Assembly (NCBI GenBank): GCA_010405405.1
Contig: MU004232.1
Span: 2,065,481 to 2,129,480, forward strand
Reading direction: 5' to 3'
Length of the DNA: 64,000 bases
Source: Microthyrium microscopicum
Lineage: Eukaryota > Ascomycota > Dothideomycetes > Microthyriales > Microthyriaceae
Position 1 is the first letter of the stretch; each line of letters starts with the position of its first letter. Positions 15,759 to 25,375 of this stretch are shown one piece after another. The notes under the pieces were generated by a model. The model had not been told where the DNA came from. It worked only from the letters and a program-made list of their open reading frames with translations, and searched no databases. Position numbers and translations under genes: made by a program.

Positions 15759-17349
15759 CTACCGCCAAACGCTACCATTAGAGTGCCCATTTGCGTGCCC
15801 ATTCTGTTGACTACCCAGTGAGCACGCAATGACGCCCTCTCTCGCTTCACCAACATTAGAAGCCACCCGCAGCACTGCGTCCTCAAAGGTGTGCATAGCC
15901 GAAGCCAATTCTTGAACGCGTTCCTTGCCTGCATCTTCACCAGCCGTCCGTCGAAGTACACGATGTAATTGTTCATTGGCTCCCTCCTCTACGGCACCTA
16001 GATGTTGCGTGATCTCGTTGATTTGCTGCATGTATCGTTGAAGACGCTTATCTAGCTCGTCTGCCTGTTTGTCGAAGTAAGGTACCATGTTTGTCGATGC
16101 AAAGACATCACCATCGTGATCGTTCGAACCAGCGCCACCCCAGGACGTGCCGTATTGATATTGAGCAGGCAGTTTCAGGTGTTCGATAGCGCCGAATACC
16201 CGACGGGCGTCTTCTACATCTTTGGCGACAAGATCTTTCACTGTGCCGACTTCTGCTGCATCGCGATCGAGGGTGAGTGCGACAGTTTCGAGTTTCTTTT
16301 CCACATAATCCACATCGTCTGGTATCGGCTTGAGACTTAGTTTATGGCCTGGCATGAATGCTGTGATTTGCCCCATGAATCTTATTTGTTCCTGGATAAA
16401 ATCATCTACGTGGACAATATCTCGCTGGAGGCCGTCATGGAGTTCGAAGAAGCGTGTGGTTGGTTTGACGTTTTGAACGTCTATTCTTACGCCTGGGACG
16501 ACGGTTTGCTGCTGCTGGTTTTGTTGTTGCTGTTGTCCAAGTAGTCCCCCAGTTCCACCGGTTCCAAGGCTAGAAAAAAGAGGTGCCGGACCATTAGCTT
16601 GTTGTTGCTGTGGTTGTTGTTGCTGTTGTGCGCCAGCGTTACCAAATAAACTACTACCCGCCGCTTGTGGTTGTGAAGCCGGGGCATTGAACAAACTTGC
16701 TGCAGGTTTTGCTGCTCCGAATATCGATGCGCCCGCTGCAGGTGCGCTCACAACAGTGTTGACAGAACCAGGAACCCCAGGAGATATACTTGGTGCTTGG
16801 ACCTGTATGGCAGGTACTTGTAAGAGGCTTGGAGCAGAAGTACCTGGAGCTGCTGTTTGCGCATTGTTGCTAGTAGCACCAAAAAGACCTAGCTTGGGCG
16901 CCTGTGTTGTGTTTGCGCCAGCTGCAGAAAATAGACTCGATCCGGCGGCAGTGGTTGTTGCATTTGCGGACGAGCTGAAAAGCCCTCCTCCAAAGGCATT
17001 TGGAGCCGCTGAGGTAGCAGCGCCGCCAAATAGTCCTCCAGGTGCGGGTGAAGCTACATTTGCTGCTGGGCCAGAGGTAGCAGCAGCAGCATTTCCAAAG
17101 AGACTTTGACCCGGAGCAGATGCTGCTGGCGTAGATGTAACATTTCCGAACAATCCCCCTGCAGCCGGAGCTGATGTATTAGTCGCGGCGCCTCCGAATA
17201 GCCCAGCTCCGCCTGATGTTGTGGTTGGGGTAGAGAAGAGCGGCTTCGAGGTATTGGTATTATTGCTAGACACGGAGTTAGTCTTGATCTTCTTGACAGA
17301 ACATGAGAAATTAAACGACATGTCGCGGGACTTACAAGAATGCAGACAT
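15759..17349 (-). CDS. NUP49: Nucleoporin Nup49 (FG/GLFG channel nucleoporin)
   Basis: Two exons, a 14-nt first coding exon (17349..17336) and 17265..15759, give 506 residues. The N-terminal 250 residues are a GLFG/SLFG-rich, Ala-Thr-Ser-rich domain (repeated GGLFGNV, SLFGNAA, GGLFGGA), then a Gln-rich linker and a coiled-coil region starting VRIDVQNVKPTTRFFELHDG. Nup49 (Nup58 in animals) pairs with Nsp1 and Nup57 in the central transport channel of the nuclear pore. I chose the spliced start (MSAFFNNTNTSKPLFS) because GTAAGT, ACTAAC and TAG signals frame a 70-nt intron and the phase fits. The unspliced alternative start at 17321 begins inside that intron and gives an out-of-character KKIKTNS segment. 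Confidence 0.88.
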
Positions 17350-17940
17350 CGCGAGAGCGCGCGAAAAAGAAGTCAAGGAGATGTTCAAGTGTTGATTGTT
17401 GCGTGTTGCATGCTGGTGTTGACTACCACGAACTTTTGGAGATGCAGAAGCCAACGCGATTCAAAGCTTTCGGCCCGATGCTGCATTTACAGGGGTCTAT
17501 CGGCCCGAGGGCAACCTCAGAATCCAGCTATCCTACTCAAGCTGCCTTCATTCGAGGTGTGGTTATTTTGTTAGAGAAATGTCTTTCTATGACGCTTTGG
17601 TATAGATTAAAGAAAGAAAGAAACTATGTTTATCTTCCATTGAATTGTATTCATTTGCCCCAGTGTTGACTTATCTCAATATTGATTCTTTCGCCAGACA
17701 TAGCGCCATACAGCTCGATATGGACTGACATCAAATAGCTCTGAATACTCGTTTCTGGTTTTTCACATGATACCAAAGCTCGATGTTGAAACTACATCGA
17801 AGTGTCTTGGATGCCCACGAAGCAGCAAGCTCAACAATGCACGAGGCTGACCGCAAGGCTGAAGATCAACCTCGACGTCACTCGTTCGCTGATTGGCCCA
17901 GGGAAACATCGACTTGAACATCAAATTCATTGCCGCAAAG
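17350..17940. promoter_or_regulatory. Divergent promoter between NUP49 and the thioredoxin-fold gene
   Basis: About 0.59 kb between divergent starts. No canonical TATA was recognised. The right part contains a 68-codon minus-strand frame listed separately. Confidence 0.4.
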
Positions 17941-17969
17941 ATGAGAAAGACACTTAAAACCAACGCCAT
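17763..17969 (-). CDS. Possible small membrane-anchored protein (68 aa), uncertain
   Basis: A minus-strand ATG frame reads MALVLSVFLIFAAMNLMFKSMFP, a hydrophobic N-terminal segment of about 20 residues, then a short polar tail (WANQRTSDVEVDL...). The hydrophobic-then-polar pattern and the proline after the segment look like a tail or signal anchor rather than random sequence. It overlaps the first 29 bases of the thioredoxin-fold gene on the opposite strand if that gene starts at 17941; with its start at 17983 they would not overlap. I recognise no family, so it may be chance. Confidence 0.25.
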   Translation of the reverse strand: MALVLSVFLIFAAMNLMFKSMFPWANQRTSDVEVDLQPCGQPRALLSLLLRGHPRHFDVVSTSSFGIM

Positions 17970-18577
17970 CTTCACATCCAAAATGCGGTCCAGAATAATA
18001 CAGTCTCCACTCCTCCACTCCCTCCTAAAACCTCTTCCCACCACCCCAAGCATCCACCTTCGAGCCTTCGCAACAACCAAACCTCGACCCGCCAAAAACC
18101 GCGTCTTTGACCCGTTCGCTCCTCCTTCCCCATACAAGCACAACAAAGTACTAACCAATCCGCAGAGTTCGTAGCCCTGCTGAATTTCAGACCCTCCTAC
18201 TACTACACACGACCCGCAGTGCACCCCTCCTCACGCTCTGGACCGCCTCCTGGTGTCGCACATGCGCCGAGATCGAGCCACTCATCCGCTCGCTGATCGA
18301 GCTCGAGCACTACGGTCTCGAGCAGGGCGGCGTAGGCTATGTCCCGATAGAGCTAGATAGTCCGACGATTGGCGATGTAGGAACAACGTATTCGATAAAA
18401 AGCATGCCGACGCTACTGGCGTTTAGTCGCGGAGAGCCGCAATGGGATACGCGAGTCACAGATCCAAAGATGTTGGAGGATCGAGACTTTTTGATCAAAT
18501 GGATTGAGGAGGAGGCGAGGAGAGGTGGTAAAGGAGGTGCAGGTGGGGGCTTATTTGGCGGTCTGTTTGGGCGGTAG
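17941..18577 (+). CDS. Thioredoxin-fold protein, probably mitochondrial
   Basis: Two exons (17941..18113, 18166..18577) give 194 residues. The core reads FQTLLLLHTTRSAPLLTLWT followed by ASWCRTCAEIEPLI, a thioredoxin strand and the active-site helix with the pair in WCRTC instead of WCGPC. The cis-Pro loop SIKSMPTLLAFSRGEP follows about 75 residues later. The N-terminus is rich in Arg, Ser and Leu and lacks acids (MRSRIIQSPLLHSLL from the alternative ATG at 17983), fitting a mitochondrial presequence. The tail is Gly-rich and ends GGGLFGGLFGR. The intron uses a weak donor (GTTCGC) but has a clear CTAAC 13 nt before the AG and restores the frame. The redox partner is unknown; a C-x-x-C oxidoreductase role is inferred from the fold. 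Confidence 0.75.
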
Positions 18578-18794
18578 TAGGAAGTTTAGGTTGATATGAG
18601 GTTGGTCACATGTAAAGATATGTTTGTGTAAGATCGGAGAAGTGGGTTGGTCAAAGGAGTGGATTGCTGACTAGCAGCATTTGATGAAACTATGAACTAG
18701 TATCTGGGATCGGTCGCATCGTCGTTGAGATTCATTAAAATACAGAATGCCGCCATTGGTCGTAAAGTCGTTAGATGTAAATAATCCCGTCATG

Positions 18795-19892
18795 TTATCC
18801 CCATGGACTCATGTCACCTGAAGATGAAGGATATGTTACGCTTGGGTAGTATTGTAAGTCGCCATGGTACTCATCTGGTTTCGCAAGTGTTGATAGTACA
18901 GACTGGAAGGCTGAGTTGGAGCCTGGATGCGACCCAGTGGGAAAAGGTTGGTCGTAAGCAGAAATTGGCATAGTCATTGCTCCTGTTTGTGAGTAGCCCA
19001 TTGGATATGCGGTGGGTTGATGCCAACCACTTGCTCCCATGCTCATTGAATAGGACACAGGATTCATTCCATAAAACTCCTGTGCTGCGGTTGCCAATGA
19101 AGCTGATGGCGCAGACTCGGCAGATGTGACGCTTGACAACTCCTCAGCTTCATCCGAAAAAGAAGTTGAACGGGAGCTTCTGGCTAAGCGCACGCCGCGA
19201 TTTCGTCGGCCTGATTGTTCGCTTTGATTGCTTGGTGTTCTCAGAAGACTTGGTATTTGCCGTGCTGTAGGAGACAGCAAAGCAGTTCTAGGGTCTAACC
19301 TGCTCTCCGACGCTTGGTTTCTGAAGAGCGTTCCAGGATCCCTTTCTCGCTGTCTTCGCGACGAAGATGCATCAGTCCTTGTTACTAGTAGTGCCTCAAG
19401 AGACTCTCTTGTCGCCGAGAGGTTTTGCTGAAAAGTCGGACTTGCCAGAGCCGGTTCATGTACTGAAGAAGCACCACTTGTACCAGCAGCCGCATGGTCA
19501 ATCTCTGTCTCATTCACACCAATGCTCAGTAGCAGATTTCGCAATCTTGAAACCTCATCTTGTAGTCGTTTGTTCTCATCTAGAACCTTTCGCGCCGCTG
19601 TTTGCATTTCTGACGACGCCTTGACACCTTGCATATCAAATTCACGTGCTTTTGCTTCTAGCTCTTGGATGTAGTCTTTCCGTCGTTGTCGAGAACGTCG
19701 CTGGTTATCTCGAATTCGTGCCAGATTTGACGCTTTTTGATGACCCTATGAATGTTAGTTCGAATTGATATCAGAGTTGCTTAAATACAAAGTCGTATGA
19801 ACAGTAGGAAGAACACTATCAAAACATATAGCAATCTTGGCCAATTGGCTGCTTTCAGTACTTACAGAATCATCATCTGGAGAGTTTGGCAT
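18795..19892 (-). CDS. bZIP transcription factor
   Basis: A 27-nt first exon (19892..19866, MPNSPDDDS) and exon 19745..18795 give 325 residues. The basic region is NLARIRDNQRRSRQRRKDYI (about residues 14-33), followed by a leucine zipper that continues through LDENKRLQDEVSRLRNLLL. The N-x7-R/Q pattern of DNA-contacting residues is intact. The rest is Ser/Thr-rich and low complexity, with a Tyr-Pro-Met-rich C-terminus (YPMGYSQTG, YYPSVTYPSSSGD). The class, a short fungal bZIP with the DNA-binding domain at the very N-terminus, is clear; target genes cannot be read from sequence. It converges on the thioredoxin-fold gene with a 217-bp gap. Confidence 0.85.
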
Positions 19893-21798
19893 GTTCTGTG
19901 ATATCAGTCAAACTGTTACAGATAGTTGAACCGCAATTGCACAAAGATTATATCGTCGACAAGTGGTATGATATAGCTCAATTGAAAAAATAGTGATGAA
20001 CCATAACAAGACTTTCAATGTTTATCATTGACCCATTAAGGAAGGACAAGCAGCCGATCCATATAATAAACTTATATCAAAGTGCTACCACACCTTAATG
20101 GCTCCTAGTTAGTAGAGTAAACCAGCCAGGAGTAAGCCACGGTATATCCCAGTAGCGGCCACGCATACTTTTCGTACATTCCAAACTCACAGACCTGGTA
20201 CATTGAATGATGATGCACAACGGACGGGAAGAAGGCGCAGCAAGAAGCCTGTACTGAGATCCAGACATGAATCGTGCTTCGGCGACTCCATGAAAATTGA
20301 AAGGTTCAGAGTAGATATTGCCAAGGGAGGGAATGAAAGCGGCAGTCTTAGCCAGTGTGCCGAAGTCCAATCACGTTGAGTTTACGGTGCCAGCCACAGC
20401 TCAGACTTGACTGAACAATGTAGAAATATGACTTTTGATGGAGAGTCTCAGAATCATGTAGGCTGAGCCACTGTGCCCGTGGAGAATTTGAAGTTGCATG
20501 GTTTGAGTTTTGTACGGTTGAATGGTCTATACAAGTCTAGACCATCGGATGCGGGTATGGAGCGCTAACCGCTTTAGGACCCAACCTGTCGGATGTCTCC
20601 CTCACATCGTCCGACATCTACTCATTCTAAGTTCTTACAGGCTCTTGCCATCATCAAGATCACGAAGAGCGCATGCCATCGTGCGAACGGAAACAAAATC
20701 GGAATCAAACCGCTTATTTTCGGCGACATTGCTCCAGCTTCGTACGTTATGAGCCGCTTCTTTGAGAAGTTCTCTCATGGTATTAAACCATTCCAAAGCA
20801 AGACAACGGACAAGACCGCTGTCCAATACCTCGTCTATGTTGTGGTCCAATATTTCAATTCTAGAATTCTTGGCGTGACTTACATAGGTGTTTGACGGCT
20901 CGTGGAAAGCAAATAATTCAATCCCTTCAACCATCGCTTTCGCTTTCCATGCATCCCTTGAACCGCTACTACTCTATAGGTCTGTTCAGCCATCCTGATT
21001 GAGTCCAATGCTACTATCATAAAGCTGAAAGTACGTACATTCAGCTTGCATAGGACCTGGAGTTCGATATCATATCGATTATTCGCAATTGGGTTAATCC
21101 ATCGTCACCACCTGTCAAAACATAAGCTTGTGGCGGAGTGGCGTCGTCACTACGCGTGGAACCTTGGAAGACTTCAGATCTCGTGTGGCTGCTTAGAATT
21201 GATTTGAATTATCAAAGATGTCAATGGACAGGTAAGCCAATCACTTTTGCATTTACTAACACTTATGCAAAACTGAAGTGTGCCGGGTTACTCACTTCCC
21301 GGAATGCACCGTGTGCAGCTTCAACCTCCAACGGTTGACCTGCCATCAGCCCCAAGTTACATCCAAAGTCAACCTCCAATATTACTCCACCCTGTCGTGA
21401 TCACTGACAACCTGCAGGCGGCACGAATTAAGCTTCTTTTAGGAACCATTGTCTCGGTTCATTTGTCAATTCCAAGGGTAAGGTATCTCGGGTATAAGCC
21501 ACACTTTTGGATCGATCTAGACTCTCTTCAAAGCATCAGTCCAATAGGGTGGTCAATAACCTTACCTTATACTATTGAAGTACGTACCACAGTACAGCAT
21601 TTCGCTAGAAGATAGGATAAAGTAGGTACTGCTCATCGATGTTCTTCAGTCGCAACACCTCAGCCACATATGTCTAGATATGTAAAGTAGAGCACGGGAC
21701 TGTTGTGTCATACATTGGATAGGTCGACTATCTACCCATATACTTTCGACGAGTAACTACATGTTCTGAGTAGATATCCGCTTGAACATGCTCACCTG
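19893..21798. other. Intergenic stretch of 1.9 kb, no gene seen
   Basis: This holds the bZIP promoter on its left and the 3' side of the DUF3632 gene on its right. A 99-codon minus-strand frame at 20635-20934 (MVEGIELFAFHEPSN...) and an overlapping plus-strand frame have no recognisable motif. I do not call either. Confidence 0.4.
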
Positions 21799-22830
21799 CT
21801 AGTCATCGGTTGCCCAAGTTGGATCTATCTCTATCTCTTCAATGCCGACACAGCCCTTACCACCTCGAGCAATAACCTCCTTATCAAGAGCCTCAAAGAC
21901 CTTGTCCAGATACTTCTTCTCGCCTGGTATGTCGATGCCCATTGTTCTTCCAGTCTCAGCCATCATGTCGAATGCCTTCCTCGCTCGTTTCGAAACCTTC
22001 TGCTCGTCAGAGAGATACAGCTCTCCAAGCCGTCGTCTCCAGAACAGCCATCTCGCCATGCTGAAACCTTCCTGATTGACACCAGCTGTGGCTGCAAGAG
22101 CACCTGGTGTCATTGAGTTCGCATGTTTACCTGAGCCGTAGGTGTAGCCATCAGCACACAGTCTCGCCAACTTGAAATTGGCGTGGTCCAGCCATTCGAG
22201 GCATGCAGGAAGAAGATCGCTGACGGTGATGGGGCTGTCATGATCCTCCGTAGACGACACCATGATTGGTCTCTCAGTCTCCAGAGTCTCTTTGAACAGC
22301 CATAACGCACAGTGTGCCAACTCAGTTGAACATACTCCAGCCGCACACAGCTTCGCAGTCAACACCGCGAGACACAACCTATCTGCAGCAGTTCGACTCA
22401 TTGCCTCATACGACCAAAAAGCCTGCAAATCTGCTGCAAGAAACGGCAAATCCACCCACAGCCGCTGTCCATTGGACATGGTGACAAGCTCTTCACCATC
22501 ACTTTCCAATACGCCCTTATTTTTGCGCACAAAGGTGCCTAGCTCACGCATCGTCAGAATAAGTGTCACCAGACGATCGTGTTCTGCGCTGGTAGACGGG
22601 GTCGCCATAGCGATGTGAATGAGTTCGTCCCATACATCGTGTAGTCCCTGTTCAATATCCGCCAGTTCAGCGTCTTGTTCGAGAGATTGTGTACCCAAGC
22701 TTAGAAGGCTGTTTTGGAGGTCTTTCCAGGTCTCGAGAGCATTGGATGGGTCGTATTTGTACTCTGCTCGTTTTTCAGCCCGGGTCATGGGTCCAGGTAG
22801 GGCGCAAGAGCCATCTTCGCAGTCTGCCAT
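21799..22830 (-). CDS. DUF3632-family protein of unknown function
   Basis: A single exon of 343 residues beginning MADCEDGSCALPGPMTRAEK. The helical, Trp-rich body, with YDPSNALETWKDLQNSLLSL near the start and FKLARLCADGYTYGS plus FSMARWLFWRRRLGEL later, matches my memory of the DUF3632 family of Pezizomycotina. No enzyme motif, signal peptide or membrane segment is visible, so the protein is probably cytosolic or nuclear. The upstream extension in the same frame (MPPLLPPVFSTRL...) starts with TTG and is not used. Function is unknown. Confidence 0.7.
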   Translation of the reverse strand: MADCEDGSCALPGPMTRAEKRAEYKYDPSNALETWKDLQNSLLSLGTQSLEQDAELADIEQGLHDVWDELIHIAMATPSTSAEHDRLVTLILTMRELGTFVRKNKGVLESDGEELVTMSNGQRLWVDLPFLAADLQAFWSYEAMSRTAADRLCLAVLTAKLCAAGVCSTELAHCALWLFKETLETERPIMVSSTEDHDSPITVSDLLPACLEWLDHANFKLARLCADGYTYGSGKHANSMTPGALAATAGVNQEGFSMARWLFWRRRLGELYLSDEQKVSKRARKAFDMMAETGRTMGIDIPGEKKYLDKVFEALDKEVIARGGKGCVGIEEIEIDPTWATDD

Positions 22831-24412
22831 GATGTTCTTCCGTGTGAGTCGAGTGCTGAAGACTGGAGGGAGTAGTGGCGGCAAGATGTTCGACGGTGCT
22901 AGACGGTGTTGAGTCTTGCTATTGGTGACAACGATGAGTACTGTATATCGTTAAGGAGAGTTTTCAGAGTCCAGTGAGGCGAGAGAGGGTTAAGTACAAC
23001 ATAGTCGTAATAGTCTGGTGTTACGAGGCGGGGGTAGTGCTACTTCATGTCTTGCTACGGAAAGTACAATAGGCGGCTCTAGGCAACATTTCGTGACTGC
23101 CTAATTTGTGCCTGTTTTTGTCCCAGAACAGCGATTGCGATATGATTCTCATATCTGCTGTATCTTCATGCTGATTTTGGCTGTCTTCGTTAATTGAAAT
23201 GTTGTGATTCGACCCGATCAATGTCATCTATATCAAAACGCAACATCACATTTAGTCAACTTCATGTTGAACTTTCGAAGACTTCAATATCCCAGCTCCA
23301 TCAGGATCTTTCCTAAAGTACTCCTATACGTTGTTCTATTGCACCTAACGTCAACTAGACTGATAGTATGCATAGATACCGATATAAAGCTGCAATACAA
23401 AATCTCAATTCTTCCCATCGATCTTGGGAAACAGTCCTACGGTAGAACAGTAAAACCAATCCATGCCATATATAACCCACAAAGTAAACATACTCCGCTT
23501 GCCATACTTACCACAAAGCAATGTTTCCACCAGAGTATTTCCAGAAAGGCCGCCATACAGCGCCAGGCATGATGTTTCGATCCAAGCCAGCGAAAAGGCG
23601 TCTCAACATGACGGACACGTTTGATGTACATGCTGGATAGTTGACGTTTTCGAAGAAGAGGTAGGTCTCTCCATACGGAGTGCTCGATAATCGAATGAAT
23701 CTGGTACGGGGTAGTGTCTGAGTGGAGGATTGGCAAGATGTCGACTCTGATTTGGGTAATTGACTACTAGCAGTCAATAAATGGGAGGCCTATCGTTTAC
23801 GATACGCTATCGACTGATGGATTGACGACTTCGCCGCCAGAGCAAACTGCACGTCTTGTTTCTTACCAGATGTTTGTAGGGCACAGAGAACAAAGGAGAT
23901 GAAAATTCGACACATAATATTTCTAGTAGGTTGCTGGAACGACCCCAGCCTGATTGTGTATATGAGCCATTGGGATACCAGAAGGCAAAGCAGACGCCAT
24001 GGTCATCAAGAAAGCTGAATCCTGCTCGGTTTGAATGAAGAAAAACCCATAAACATGGAAAATGATAAAGACTAAGATTAAACACACGGTTCATAAAAAT
24101 ATAGAGACCATGAGATTACATCTTTGGCCTCGTGTGACAATCTATCCGATGCCGTTGCAAGATAGATCTTTGCTAATTGAGCGATCTCCATTCATGTCCC
24201 ACGACCGCTCTCATTTCGCTGACCGACGAGAACGCCAGCTTGTACAGAAAAAAAAAGGCTTCCATTTCTTGTGCGCCGTTTGCCCAGTGATCGCGAATGC
24301 TCCGTCTAAAAGCTTCCTACTCGTCCAATCCACGCTGATTCGTCGTATCAAGACATCCCCACACCACCTGTGCTCTTGATCTCCCAAAGTTGCGCCTCCT
24401 GCTCGATATCAT
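22831..24412. other. Intergenic stretch of 1.6 kb, no gene called
   Basis: This separates the DUF3632 start from the Ras stop. An 89-codon minus-strand frame (23508-23777) contains a fairly protein-like segment (YGETYLFFENVNYPACTSNV) but lacks an obvious start, splice partners or family, so it is left uncalled. The rest shows nothing I can support. Confidence 0.4.
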
Positions 24413-25375
24413 TTACATGACAGTACAGCAACCACCACAGCCTCGTCCTTTTGACTCGTGGTTGTCAGCCTTCTCTGACATGCCTTGTGCGCCGGGTCCG
24501 CCCGCTGGATAGCTCATCTCCTTGTTATAACGGCGTATTTCGCGAACGATGTCGTAGAATGCTTGCTCGACATTCTTGCGTGACTTGGCTGATGTCTCGA
24601 TGAATTTGCAGCCGAACTGTCGTGCAAGTGCTTGACCCTCTATGAATGCAGTCAATATCGTTTCCACTCTTCAACAAGAATTGAGGCAAGGGCCTGCAGT
24701 CGCAATGCTGGATGGACAGAGAACTTACCTTCAAAGCTCACTTCCCGCTCGTTTTCTAGATCGCACTTGTTTCCAACCACAATAATGGGAAAGTAGTCCT
24801 TGTCCTTGACGCGCAGGATTTGTTGTTGGAATGTGAGGATTTCTTCGAAACTTTGCCGACTGGTTATGCTGTAGATAAGGAGGAAACCTTCGCCTGTACG
24901 CATGTATTGTTCTCTCATGGCACTATATTCTTCTTGACCGGCTGTATCGAGAACATCGAGCAGCGCAACTTCTTCGTCGACAACGCACTGCTTGCGGTAT
25001 GAATCTATTCCAAATGCTATGAGTGAAATGTCCGACAGCCGATCAAATGCCGATGCCAGATGAGCACCACATATTTTCCCCAGTATCAAACTCAGCAAGA
25101 ACTTGGAGGGTCGACTAACCTTCGATTGTGGGATCGTATTCATCGACGAAATGGCTCTGGATGAGCTGAATAGTCAAGCATGACTTTCCGACACCACCTC
25201 CGCCTACAACTACGAGCTTATATTCTCTGAGAAACTATGACGTGTATGAGTTAGCATAGCTTAAGGTCAGACAGGAGCAGGTGAGCAGCGGAAGGCAATG
25301 ACGGGTCTGAGAGGCCGTATGTTCGCTTAGGGGTTCAAGAGCGGAGGCCAGGGCGTTATGTACCTTTGTCGCCAT
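24413..25375 (-). CDS. ras1: Ras GTPase (RasA/Ras1 orthologue)
   Basis: Four exons, 12-nt first coding exon included (25375..25364, 25234..25120, 25004..24729, 24639..24413), give 209 residues. It begins [20 protein letters not shown] and keeps every G box: GGGGVGKS (P-loop), the effector loop [12 protein letters not shown] across the exon 2/3 joint, [16 protein letters not shown] (switch II), NKCD and ETSAK. The hypervariable tail ends GCGGCC plus TVM, so CTVM is the CaaX box for farnesylation, with an extra Cys for palmitoylation. Ras at the plasma membrane signals to adenylate cyclase and the Cdc42/MAPK routes for growth and morphogenesis. Length and exon-1 shape match fungal Ras genes. 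Its 5' flank is unusually long and gene-free. Confidence 0.95.

Noticed and set aside
20635-20934. 99-codon minus-strand frame with a protein-like start
   Set aside because: No family resemblance or supporting exon; overlaps plus-strand frames of similar length.
23437-23777. Minus-strand frames containing a segment like YGETYLFFENVNYP
   Set aside because: Suggestive composition but no start, no splice partners and no recognised family; left as intergenic.
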